Part shown: positions 32,123 to 39,833 of the stretch, piece by piece
How positions within the stretch are numbered: position 1 is the first letter of the stretch
Layout of the letters: each line of letters begins with the position of its first letter
From: Chitinophagaceae bacterium
Lineage (GTDB): Bacteria; Bacteroidota; Bacteroidia; Chitinophagales; REEL01
Assembly (NCBI GenBank): GCA_007695095.1
Contig: REEL01000123.1
Span: forward strand, 1 to 43,337
DNA length: 43,337 nucleotides
Direction of reading: 5' to 3'
Program-made: the position numbers and the translations under genes
The notes under the pieces: model-generated
What the model saw: only the letters and a program-made list of their open reading frames with translations
The model's database searches: none
What the model was told of the DNA's origin: nothing

Positions 32123-32154
32123 AAAGCTGTAGGTTACTTGTAACCTACAGCTTT
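32123..32154. repeat. Perfect 15-bp hairpin between the TPR and lptC genes
   Basis: AAAGCTGTAGGTTAC is followed after TT by its exact reverse complement. Only three T close the plus-strand stem before ATTGC, so it is a poor intrinsic terminator in the direction of the operon; on the minus strand five T follow. It begins 22 nt after the TPR stop and ends 21 nt before the lptC ATG. It could be an attenuator, RNA-processing site or transcript stabiliser. Confidence 0.7.
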
Positions 32155-32175
32155 ATTGCTTATATTCACTATATA

Positions 32176-32742
32176 ATGTCCTTACAGTACCTAAAAGAAG
32201 GCTTCGTACTTTCTTTAATTTTATTTGTTACGGTGTTTTCATTTTCCTGCTCAACAAATCCTGATGAGATAAAAGCTCTTTACTCAAAATTGGAAATGCC
32301 CGATGAACAAGGCAGAGATGTTCTTATTGTTTACAGCAAAAAAGGAATTATTAAAGCCCGTCTAAGTGCACCCTTATTAATCAGACACTTTGGAGAAGAT
32401 GATTTAACAGAATTTCCGGAAGGCCTCCACCTGATTTTTTATAATGAGGATGGAGATATAGAAAATGAACTGACCTCAAACTACGGACTCAGAAACGAAA
32501 AAACAGAAGAGATGCTTGCTAAAGATGATGTAGTAGTAATAAATAAAAAAGGCGAAAAATTAAACACCGAAGAACTCATTTGGAATCAGAAAACATCCAG
32601 AATTTATTCTGAAAAATTTGTTAGAATACAAACGGCTGATGAAATAATTTATGGCGATGGATTAGATGCTAATGAAGATTTTTCAGAATATACCATCTTA
32701 AATATCAAAGGAATTATTAACTTACAAGACGAGAGTATTTAG
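32176..32742 (+). CDS. lptC: LptC-like LPS export lipoprotein
   Basis: Periplasmic part of the Lpt bridge that carries lipopolysaccharide from the LptB2FG pump to LptA. The N-terminal hydrophobic segment ends in FSFSC (Cys25), suggesting lipoprotein processing as is common in Bacteroidota LptC. The rest is a run of short beta strands with GIIKARLSAPLLIRHF, LHLIFYNEDG, LTSNYGLRNEKTEEMLAKD and NTEELIWNQ, the LptC/LptA jellyroll wording. ATG 32176 is chosen over an upstream in-frame start that would run through the hairpin and the TPR gene. Length 188 residues. The small two-TM gene follows after 16 nt. Confidence 0.88.
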   Translation: MSLQYLKEGFVLSLILFVTVFSFSCSTNPDEIKALYSKLEMPDEQGRDVLIVYSKKGIIKARLSAPLLIRHFGEDDLTEFPEGLHLIFYNEDGDIENELTSNYGLRNEKTEEMLAKDDVVVINKKGEKLNTEELIWNQKTSRIYSEKFVRIQTADEIIYGDGLDANEDFSEYTILNIKGIINLQDESI

Positions 32743-32758
32743 TAAAAAATAAACCGTT

Positions 32759-33001
32759 ATGTGGAATAAACTCAAAATAAAAATAATGCTGGCCACAGCT
32801 TTCTTCGGGATAGTGCTTGCTGCTGTCTTATGGATTATGGAGGGCTTTCTTCACAACCATGTTATATTAATTTTCTTATTTTCAGGAATTGCCTGGTCAA
32901 TATCTTTTGCTTCTACCGTTCAGGAGAGAGTTCAAGAGAGATATGAAGAAGATAAATGGAAAGCCTTTGAAAAAGAGCAAAGAAAAAAGAATTCCGGCTA
33001 A
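32759..33001 (+). CDS. Small two-TM membrane protein of the lptC cluster
   Basis: 80-residue protein with two hydrophobic segments (about 8-27, IMLATAFFGIVLAAVLWI; and 34-53, ILIFLFSGIAWSIS) and a highly charged cytoplasmic tail (QERVQERYEEDKWKAFEKEQ). No family is recognised. It is likely a real gene: it fills the interval between lptC (16 nt gap) and the CNNM gene (36 nt gap) in the same direction and has a plausible membrane topology. Its role may be linked to LPS export or the CNNM protein by position only. Confidence 0.65.
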   Translation: MWNKLKIKIMLATAFFGIVLAAVLWIMEGFLHNHVILIFLFSGIAWSISFASTVQERVQERYEEDKWKAFEKEQRKKNSG

Positions 33002-33009
33002 TCTTGCAA

Positions 33010-33017
33010 TATCTTTG
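33010..33017 (+). promoter_or_regulatory. Bacteroidota -7 element (TATCTTTG)
   Basis: Exact TAnnTTTG match 20 bases before the ATG of the CNNM/CorC gene. No TTG at 17-23 nt upstream. Possible internal promoter of the envelope cluster. Confidence 0.4.
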
Positions 33018-33037
33018 TAAAAAATTACACCTATTAA

Positions 33038-34303
33038 ATGGATAGTATACAAATCCTGATTGTTACAATTATTTTGTCCGGCTTTTTTAGCGGGATTGAA
33101 TTGGCTTTTGTTTCTTCCAATAAGTTGCAAATAGAACTGGAAAGGAAAAAAGGCAGCCTTTCCGGAAAAATTCTATCCCGATTTATTAAAAATCAGTCTC
33201 GCTTTCTCGGCACCACGCTCATCGGTAATAATATTGCATTAATTATTTTCTCGCTTTCGATGTCTCTTTTGCTGGAACCTTTTATCATTGAGCTTGTTCC
33301 GGCTTCTATTTCCGGTGATTTCACCAGTTTGCTGCTCATTACATTAATTACCACTTTCGTTGTATTATTTTTTGGGGAATTTCTGCCAAAAATTCTATTC
33401 CGGCTAAACCCTAACAGCATCTTATCGTTTTTCGCACTCCCTATCTGGTTCGTATATTACCTTTTATATCCCCTCGTTGAAATAATGGTGGCTCTTTCAA
33501 AATTTCTTTTAAATTATGTTTTCAGACTTAACTATACAGATGCGGCACCTGTTTTTAACAAATACGATCTCGAGCACATCATTAAAAACCCTTACTTAAA
33601 TAAACAAAATGGTGATGAAGATATAAAAACAACCATTTTTGAAAAGGCACTTTTTCTTATAGAAGTAAAGGTGCGAGAGTGTATGATACCGAGACCTGAA
33701 GTCATTGCTTTAGAAGTAAAATCAAGCATTCAGGAGCTTAAAAAAACGTTTATTCGGAATAAGGTTTCCAGAATAATAATTTATGACACTAATATTGATA
33801 ACATTGTGGGGTATGTCCACCATTTTGAATTGTTAAAAAAGCCTGAACAAATAACAGATATCATTTTTCCAATACCGGTTATCCCGGAGTCTATGCCTGC
33901 CAGAGATTTGTTGAGCCGCTTTATAAAAGACCAAAAAAGTATTGCCTGGGTTATTGATGAATACGGGGGAACCGCCGGAATTGTAACTATCGAAGATGTC
34001 CTGGAAGAAATATTTGGAGAAATTAGAGACGAATATGATCATGATGAGTTTATTGAAAAACAAATTTCAGAAACTGAATATATTTTTTCAGGAAGAATGG
34101 AGATAGATTATGTCAATGAAAAATATAATCTTAACTTGCCTGACGAAGACTTTGAAACCTTGTCGGGACTTGTTGTTTCAGGTCATGAAAGCATTCCGGA
34201 CATGAATGAGGTCATCGAAATTGATGGCTTTGAGTTTACTGTTTTGAATGTCAGTGAAAAGCGTATAGAAACCTTAAAAATTAAGATTTTAGAAAAACAA
34301 TAA
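33038..34303 (+). CDS. CNNM/CorC-family (hemolysin-like) membrane protein
   Basis: Membrane protein of 421 residues with the order CNNM transmembrane domain, CBS pair, CorC/HlyC C-terminal domain. The first segment LSGFFSGIELAFVSSNKLQIE and GTTLIGNNIALIIFSL are typical of CNNM magnesium/cation exporters, with VLFFGEFLPKILFR near residue 110-123. The CBS region includes VRECMIPRPEVIALE and SIAWVIDEYGGTAGIVTIED; the C-terminus has YIFSGRMEIDYVNE and ETLSGLV. Old annotation as hemolysin is not meant literally; divalent cation export or homeostasis is the better guess. Confidence 0.88.
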   Translation: MDSIQILIVTIILSGFFSGIELAFVSSNKLQIELERKKGSLSGKILSRFIKNQSRFLGTTLIGNNIALIIFSLSMSLLLEPFIIELVPASISGDFTSLLLITLITTFVVLFFGEFLPKILFRLNPNSILSFFALPIWFVYYLLYPLVEIMVALSKFLLNYVFRLNYTDAAPVFNKYDLEHIIKNPYLNKQNGDEDIKTTIFEKALFLIEVKVRECMIPRPEVIALEVKSSIQELKKTFIRNKVSRIIIYDTNIDNIVGYVHHFELLKKPEQITDIIFPIPVIPESMPARDLLSRFIKDQKSIAWVIDEYGGTAGIVTIEDVLEEIFGEIRDEYDHDEFIEKQISETEYIFSGRMEIDYVNEKYNLNLPDEDFETLSGLVVSGHESIPDMNEVIEIDGFEFTVLNVSEKRIETLKIKILEKQ

Positions 34304-34346
34304 AACATCTTGAACGAAGAAACGTAATTTAAATGACGCTTTTATT

Positions 34347-34376
34347 TTGTCATATATCTAGAAAACCGTTATTTTG
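34347..34376 (+). promoter_or_regulatory. Bacteroidota promoter: TTG, 20 nt, TATTTTG
   Basis: TTG at 34347-34349 and TATTTTG at 34370-34376, spaced by 20 nt; the -7 element is one T short of the TAnnTTTG consensus. It lies 33 bases before the foldase ATG, in the 105-base gap after the CNNM gene. Confidence 0.5.
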
Positions 34377-34408
34377 CAAAAATTATCAAAAAAAACCTGA
34401 AAAATAAA

Positions 34409-36505
34409 ATGGGTGTAATAATTAAAATCAGAAATCGACTTGGATTTCTTCTCATTGCTCTTATAGCTGTCGCTATTATTGCTTTTTTGTTCATGGACAT
34501 CAGTTCTGAAGGAACAGCTTTAGGGGGGAGGCCTACAAATGTAGGAAGTGTAGATGGTGAAACCATTAGCCTTCAAGACTTTGAAAGAAGATATCAGCAA
34601 ACGCTCGACAACTACAGAGCTAACACAGGACAAAGAACTTTGGGTGAAGAGCTTACTTTTTCACTTAGAAATGACACCTGGAAAGAAATGGTTGAACAAA
34701 TTATCCTTACCGGAGAATACCAAAGGTTAGGCATAAGGGTAACCAGTGATGAATTACTTGAAATGATTTCAGGAGAAAGCCCTGACCCTAACATTGTTCA
34801 GGCTTTTACAAATCCGGAAACAGGTCAGTACAATCCTCAGGAAGTATTGAACATTATTCAAAACCTTGACCAGGATCCTACAGGTGAAATGCGTGCTCAG
34901 TGGATAGCCTTTGAGCGTTTTATACTTCAAAACAGAAAGCGTGAAAAGTATAATAACCTGATTAAACATGCTGTTTTTGTTCCTGAATGGCAAGCCCGTT
35001 TTGACCATACGATAAAAAACGAAAATGTTAATTTTGAATTTGTCTATCTTCCTTATAATACTCTGGAGGACGATGAAATCGATGTTTCTGACAGAGACCT
35101 CAGAAATCACATTAATAACAATCCGAAAAGATATAAAACAGAAGCCACCAGAAGCATAGACTTCGTGAGCTTTCCTATCATACCAAGTAAAGAAGATTCT
35201 TTAGAATCAAAAAACTGGTTGTTAGAAAGAAAAGATGACTTTAAGGCGACCAATGATGACTCTACCTATATCAGACTATATTCAGAAACAGCTTTTAACC
35301 CGGCTTACCTTAATATAAATCAAATCAGTGGCAAATTTACTGATACCTTTTTTACTATGGAGCCGAGACAAATTTTAGGCCCGTATCTTGAAAACGATAA
35401 GTTTGTTTTAGCCAAGTTGGTAGATAGAAAGTTAATTCCTGATTCTGTTCAGGCAAGACACATTCAGTTGAATGTAAACACACAGGAAGAGTTTACAACT
35501 AAAAGAGAATTAGCCGATTCATTGCTGGCAGAAATTAAAGATGGCGCAAGCTTTTCTGCTATTGCCAACGACTTCAGTGATGACGTTTTTACAACCTCAC
35601 AAGGTGGTGATTTAGGCTGGGTAATGCCCGGAGACCAGTTTGCTACAATTAATGATCAATTATTCTTTAAAAGAGAACAGGGAGATATATTCATAGTTAC
35701 CGGTCAGCAAGGGTTTCATATAATAGAAATAACAAGAGCCGAACCATCAACTGAAGCAGTGAAAGTTGCTTATTTATCCCGTTCTATAAGAGCCGGAAGT
35801 GAAACTGAAAGAAGCGCCTTTTCCAAGGCAAGTGCTTTTGCCGGTCAAAACAGAACATTGGAGGAGTTTAGAGAAAATGCTCCCCATGAAATAAAAAGCG
35901 CTAACGGCTTAGGCCAAAATGATTACATGGTGCCCGGAATTGGTGTTTCCAGAGAAATCGTTCAATGGGCTTTTCGCTCAAGATTGCACGAAGTTTCAGG
36001 TGCGTTTAGTCTTGACGACAGCTATGTGGTTGCTATAGTTACCGCTTCGACCAGAAAAGGCACAGCAGAGCTTGATATGGTAAGAGAGCAGGCAAAAGCT
36101 GCTGTAATTTTAGAAAAAAAAGGCGAAAGACTGGCCGAAAGAATGAATACACTTAGAGGTCAACATCAAAGCATCAATCAGTTAGCAAATGCTTTAGAAG
36201 TAGATGTAAAAACGGCTACCGGCTTAGGTTATAACGAAAATTTCCTTACCGGCATCGGGCAAGAGCCACGAGTGGTGGCTTTTGCTGCAGGTATGGAACC
36301 CGGTAACTTATCGCAGGCAATTATCGGCAACAGAGGTGTTTTTGTCATTTCTTTAATCTCTAAGCAAGAAGCTCCTTCGATTACAGATTTTACGACTCAA
36401 AAGCAACAGATTAAAACAAATATTAATAATCGGGTGGATTTTAATCTGCTTGAAAATTTAAAAGAAACGTCTAACATCGTTGACAACAGACATGAGTTTT
36501 ATTAA
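34409..36505 (+). CDS. PpiD/SurA-like periplasmic peptidyl-prolyl isomerase and chaperone
   Basis: Membrane-anchored periplasmic foldase of 698 residues. A single N-terminal membrane segment (about 11-31, LGFLLIALIAVAIIAFLFM) is followed by a SurA_N-type chaperone region (FERRYQQTLDNYRA, EMVEQIILTGEYQRLGIRV). The parvulin PPIase domain lies at about 348-450 (SVQARHIQLNV, FSAIANDFSDD, QGGDLGWVMPGDQF, QGFHIIEITRAEP). A second, degenerate parvulin-like unit and a C-terminal helical region follow, as in PpiD. It should help outer-membrane proteins fold. It is last in the envelope cluster before a strong terminator. Confidence 0.9.
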   Translation: MGVIIKIRNRLGFLLIALIAVAIIAFLFMDISSEGTALGGRPTNVGSVDGETISLQDFERRYQQTLDNYRANTGQRTLGEELTFSLRNDTWKEMVEQIILTGEYQRLGIRVTSDELLEMISGESPDPNIVQAFTNPETGQYNPQEVLNIIQNLDQDPTGEMRAQWIAFERFILQNRKREKYNNLIKHAVFVPEWQARFDHTIKNENVNFEFVYLPYNTLEDDEIDVSDRDLRNHINNNPKRYKTEATRSIDFVSFPIIPSKEDSLESKNWLLERKDDFKATNDDSTYIRLYSETAFNPAYLNINQISGKFTDTFFTMEPRQILGPYLENDKFVLAKLVDRKLIPDSVQARHIQLNVNTQEEFTTKRELADSLLAEIKDGASFSAIANDFSDDVFTTSQGGDLGWVMPGDQFATINDQLFFKREQGDIFIVTGQQGFHIIEITRAEPSTEAVKVAYLSRSIRAGSETERSAFSKASAFAGQNRTLEEFRENAPHEIKSANGLGQNDYMVPGIGVSREIVQWAFRSRLHEVSGAFSLDDSYVVAIVTASTRKGTAELDMVREQAKAAVILEKKGERLAERMNTLRGQHQSINQLANALEVDVKTATGLGYNENFLTGIGQEPRVVAFAAGMEPGNLSQAIIGNRGVFVISLISKQEAPSITDFTTQKQQIKTNINNRVDFNLLENLKETSNIVDNRHEFY

Positions 36506-36524
36506 TCTGCTTTATAAATAAATG

Positions 36525-36564
36525 AAAAAAGAGTTGCTTCCTTTTGAGGCAACTCTTTTTTTTT
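36525..36564 (+). terminator. Strong intrinsic terminator of the envelope cluster
   Basis: GAGTTGC and GCAACTC form the core of a stem extended by A/T pairs and CTTC/GAG-type pairs near a 5-nt loop, followed by nine T. It begins 20 bases after the foldase stop. Confidence 0.93.
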
Positions 36565-36613
36565 GAACTATTTATTTTAAAACCGATTTAACTAAGGTAT
36601 AAAACATTAAAAA

Positions 36614-37126
36614 ATGAGCGAGAATTTAGTAAACAGAGTAGCAAAAAGTGGAATTATTACTCTTGATTTAGAAAAATATTTACCGGCTAAAGATAGTATC
36701 AGCAGTATTGATTTAAAACAATTTTTAGTTCAGGAGATTGCTTTAATGGAAAAGCCTTTCCGCCAGTCTTTAGAAGACTTCTCAACAGAAGCCTTTACCG
36801 GGAAGGAGGTTGCATTATATTGCTCCGCTGACGCCATCCTGCCACATTGGGCATATATGTTGATAGCGGCAAAATTAAGTGGCATTGCAGAGAAGGTTTA
36901 CTTTATGAAACCGGAAGAACTTTTAAAATTAAAATTAATCGATGAAATAAGCAGACTAAATCCTGAAAGCTTTGAATCTAAAAGAGTTGTTGTAAAAGGT
37001 TGTAATAAACCCGGAATTGATGCCGCTGCATATATTGCAATTACCAATAAGCTACTACCTGTCGTCAAATCGCTTATGTATGGGGAGCCTTGCTCTACAG
37101 TTCCGGTTTACAAGAAAAAAACTTAA
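36614..37126 (+). CDS. DUF2480 family protein
   Basis: 170-residue cytoplasmic protein of the Bacteroidota-restricted DUF2480 family. Typical phrases are NRVAKSGIITLDLEKYLP near the start, IDLKQFLVQEIALMEKPFR, then LYCSADAILPHWAYMLIAAK and the C-terminal VVKGCNKPGIDAAAYIAITN with SLMYGEPCSTVPVYKK. The cysteines in YCSADAILPHWAY, KGCNKP and GEPCSTVPV are conserved in the family as I recall it and could bind metal. Function is unknown. It is transcribed after a terminator, so it has its own promoter, although no exact TAnnTTTG site is seen. Confidence 0.85.
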   Translation: MSENLVNRVAKSGIITLDLEKYLPAKDSISSIDLKQFLVQEIALMEKPFRQSLEDFSTEAFTGKEVALYCSADAILPHWAYMLIAAKLSGIAEKVYFMKPEELLKLKLIDEISRLNPESFESKRVVVKGCNKPGIDAAAYIAITNKLLPVVKSLMYGEPCSTVPVYKKKT

Positions 37127-37142
37127 CAAATTAACTTCTTTA

Positions 37143-37523
37143 TCAGTTAGTTACTTTTTCAAAAAGCATTTTTTCTTCTATTCCACCGGCATTCATCAAA
37201 AAGCTAAGCGAGTCCTGTGTAAGCCTTAGTATTTCAACATTTATGTCTAATTTATTTATGGGGTTGACTGTGAGATTTCTACCACTAATATTAAATGTAC
37301 CGCTATCTATCTCTGCGCCCAATTTGGATTTGTATGTCCTGTCATCATTAAAAACAAAATACACATCTCTTCCAAAACATTGATTATCAGCATGTGCCTC
37401 AGAGGTCCAGCTTACACAATCCCATTTACCCGTAATCTTTTCATACACCTCTTCACTATTACAGGATGTCAGTAAAAAAGCAAATAACATAACCATAATA
37501 CCCGGCACAAATAAACTTTCCAT
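37143..37523 (-). CDS. Lipocalin-like lipoprotein
   Basis: 126-residue exported lipoprotein with lipobox LLTSC (Cys21). The mature part starts with a lipocalin-like KITGKWDCVSW, followed by short strands such as VYFVFNDDRTYKSK, GTFNISGRNLTVNP and LRLTQDSLSFLM, the pattern of small lipocalin-like/DUF4923 proteins of Bacteroidota. Two cysteines (WDC and NQCF) could pair. Ligand unknown. It is convergent with DUF2480 and 61 bases downstream of a small membrane-protein gene on the same strand. Confidence 0.75.
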   Translation of the reverse strand: MESLFVPGIMVMLFAFLLTSCNSEEVYEKITGKWDCVSWTSEAHADNQCFGRDVYFVFNDDRTYKSKLGAEIDSGTFNISGRNLTVNPINKLDINVEILRLTQDSLSFLMNAGGIEEKMLFEKVTN

Positions 37524-37584
37524 AAATATTGTTTAAATCTTTTCGAATTATAAAATCTATAAAATAAAAGCTTTTCTTTCCTTT

Positions 37585-37980
37585 TTATTTTACGCTCTTC
37601 CTTGAAGCCGCTTTTAGCTCTAGTATTACAAGTCCAAAAATCAATGTAACTTCAATGATAAAATATAAAAGACCCGCAATGGTTAATAGCCTGTTAAAGT
37701 AAAATACCAATGCAATGGTTAAACAGCAATAAGCCGAATTTGCAAAAGCGATATACTTCATAAATATTCTCCAATCCTTACGGGCATATAAAAAGCAGAA
37801 AAAGGAATACACTGCAAAGATTAAAGCTATTGCAGATAATAAATATAAGACTTTTCGCGGCATTCCAAAAAAAGGCTCAAGTTTTACCAAAACGACCCCC
37901 AGTAGAAATGCTGATAGCAATGCCCCTATGCTATCAATTAAAAAGAGTTTTTGAGGGTTTTTGGATAAAAATCCTATCAT
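37585..37980 (-). CDS. Four-TM membrane protein of unknown function
   Basis: 131-residue protein with four hydrophobic segments at about 12-32, 42-65, 72-94 and 98-121, short loops and a basic C-terminus (AASRKSVK). No catalytic motif, cysteine pair or lipobox is visible. The family is widespread in Bacteroidota as a hypothetical protein, and no function can be offered. It lies 61 bases upstream of the lipocalin-like gene; the two may be co-transcribed. Confidence 0.65.
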   Translation of the reverse strand: MIGFLSKNPQKLFLIDSIGALLSAFLLGVVLVKLEPFFGMPRKVLYLLSAIALIFAVYSFFCFLYARKDWRIFMKYIAFANSAYCCLTIALVFYFNRLLTIAGLLYFIIEVTLIFGLVILELKAASRKSVK

Positions 37981-38175
37981 CTGACTTTTGTGTTTATTCT
38001 ATTGAAATAAGTAAAAGAGGTGAACTCTAATTTATTTTCTCAAACTATAAATTTTGGGTAAAACTAATGTTTTTTTCTATCCCAAAAGTTGCTGTATCTG
38101 TAAATACCCGGCCTCATACCTTATATTATTAAATAAAAAGTGAAAAAATGATTTTGAGGGTTTTCTTTTTTGAGC

Positions 38176-39651
38176 TTATAGTGTTTTTAAAAATCCGGCA
38201 GCATATTCTAAATGCTTTTTTTGTTTTTCTTTTGGCATTTTGTCAAAGGTTTTTACCAACATTCCCAGCCTAGGGTTTTGTAAAAAGAAATCCCTGTGGG
38301 TGTCCATAAACCGCCAAAATAAGCCATCCCATACCGGCTGCCAGCCACCTTTTTTATAATCACTCATTTTTATGATGTAATTGCTGCCACTAATATACGG
38401 TTTGGTGGACATGATACCGCCATCAGCAAATTGACTCATTCCGTAAATATTCGGAACCATTACCCAATCGTATGCATCAATAAAAAGCTCCATAAACCAA
38501 CGATACACTTCATCGGGATCAAACTCACACAGTAGCATAAAATTACCCAATATCATGAGCCGTTCAATATGGTGGCAATAACCGGTATCCAATACCCTTT
38601 TAATCGTGACATCTACAGGTTCAATACCGGTAGTGCCATCCCAAAAGGAAGGCGGAATCTTACGCTTAAACCCCCAAAAGTTTCTTGTTCGCTCTTCGTT
38701 GCCTTTTAATTCATAAACAGCTCTGATAAATTCCCGCCAGCCCAAAATCTGTCTTATAAAACCCTCAAGAGAATTTATAGGTATATTGTTTTTTTCAGCA
38801 AATTCCAAAGCTTCCTCTACCACAAAGCCGGGAGTTAGTAAGCCTGTGTTCAACATGGGAGTTAAAAGACTGTGATGTAAAATATTTTCCTTTGAAACTA
38901 TAGCATCTTCATAAGGCCCAAACTCCATAAATCTATTTTTAAAAAAATCATTTAACCACTTCTTGCTCTCTGAAAAATTTGTTGGATAAATAAATCCGGT
39001 ATTTATTTTGCCAATATTATCCGGGAAATGTTTTTCAGTATAAGCTACAGCCTCATTGTAAAAATTGTCTAAACTTGCGAAATTGACTTTTGGCGGGACT
39101 TTAGCTTTCGGATATTTTAATCGGTTTTCACTGTCATAGGTCCATTTCCCACCGACCGGACTTTGCCGGTTTTCTATTAAAATATTTCTGTTTTTCCGCT
39201 GAGTCTTATAAAAATCCGTTTGAAAGAATCGCTTTTTACCTGAAAAATAGCTCTCTATTTCTTCAAAAGAATTGATGAATAATGGGGTTCTGTTTTTATT
39301 CAGTTGAATCTGATTTTCCTTGCAGGCTTTGCTAATTCTTTGTTCCAGCCAATTGTCTGTTGTGTCTATGTATTCTAAAGTTTGAATGCCTTTAGACTTC
39401 AAGTGTGGAATGAGTTTTCGAACATCCGACAACTCATCAAATGAATCTATATATCTAAGCTGAATGTTTTTTGACTGAAGATAGCTTTCGTAAAACTTCA
39501 TACTTGCTCTGTGAAATACAATTTTTTGCTTGTGGAAGTTAAATTGCTTAAAAAACAATGATTCTTCTATCAAAAAAATGGTTTCACATTTTGAAATAAG
39601 TGGGTTTTGCTCAAAAAGTTGATGTGGGAAAAGGATGCCTGTTTTTTTCAT
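38176..39651 (-). CDS. Cryptochrome/photolyase of the FeS-BCP family lacking the cluster cysteines
   Basis: 491-residue flavoprotein of the bacterial FeS-BCP (PhrB/CryB, DPRP) group, which repairs (6-4) photoproducts or senses blue light. The N-terminal alpha/beta domain starts [13 protein letters not shown]; the FAD domain has [30 protein letters not shown] (about 356-370), [14 protein letters not shown] and [16 protein letters not shown]. In PhrB four cysteines bind a [4Fe-4S] cluster, two of them in SDYCxxC; here that reads SDYKKGG, the cysteine about 88 residues earlier aligns with a proline, and the last falls in a shortened segment ([11 protein letters not shown]). The ATG at 39651 overlaps the upstream stop as ATGA and is preferred over the in-frame 39675. 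Confidence 0.88.
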   Translation of the reverse strand: MKKTGILFPHQLFEQNPLISKCETIFLIEESLFFKQFNFHKQKIVFHRASMKFYESYLQSKNIQLRYIDSFDELSDVRKLIPHLKSKGIQTLEYIDTTDNWLEQRISKACKENQIQLNKNRTPLFINSFEEIESYFSGKKRFFQTDFYKTQRKNRNILIENRQSPVGGKWTYDSENRLKYPKAKVPPKVNFASLDNFYNEAVAYTEKHFPDNIGKINTGFIYPTNFSESKKWLNDFFKNRFMEFGPYEDAIVSKENILHHSLLTPMLNTGLLTPGFVVEEALEFAEKNNIPINSLEGFIRQILGWREFIRAVYELKGNEERTRNFWGFKRKIPPSFWDGTTGIEPVDVTIKRVLDTGYCHHIERLMILGNFMLLCEFDPDEVYRWFMELFIDAYDWVMVPNIYGMSQFADGGIMSTKPYISGSNYIIKMSDYKKGGWQPVWDGLFWRFMDTHRDFFLQNPRLGMLVKTFDKMPKEKQKKHLEYAAGFLKTL

Positions 39652-39794
39652 AATTTTTGTTTGTTCTTTCGGCATTTATCGCTGCAATATTTTACTTCAC
39701 TCCATACCTTTTCCCATTTCTTGCGCCAGGAAAAAGAACGTTTGCATACAATACAAATCTTTTCGGGTAAATTTTGTTTTTGGATGTTTTTCAT
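39648..39794 (-). CDS. DUF2256 small zinc-finger protein
   Basis: 48-residue protein with four cysteines in zinc-ribbon spacing: [15 protein letters not shown] (Cys14, Cys17) and [11 protein letters not shown] (Cys37, Cys41). The C-x2-C ... YCSDxCR form and RPFxWRKKW-like segment identify the DUF2256 family, which is repeatedly found beside cryptochrome/photolyase genes. Start is ATG 39794; the TGA stop overlaps the ATG of the FeS-BCP-type gene by 4 nt. It lies 39 bases after the stop of the permuted photolyase gene, so all three genes form one operon. A role as partner or maturation factor is inferred from linkage only. Confidence 0.9.
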   Translation of the reverse strand: MKNIQKQNLPEKICIVCKRSFSWRKKWEKVWSEVKYCSDKCRKNKQKL

Positions 39795-39833
39795 AAAAAC
39801 AGCCTTTGGCGTTTTTGGTTGTAAAACATCCCT

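Noticed and set aside
34769-35110. 113-residue antisense frame inside the PpiD-like gene
   Set aside because: Composition of an antisense shadow; the sense strand has clear SurA/parvulin motifs here.
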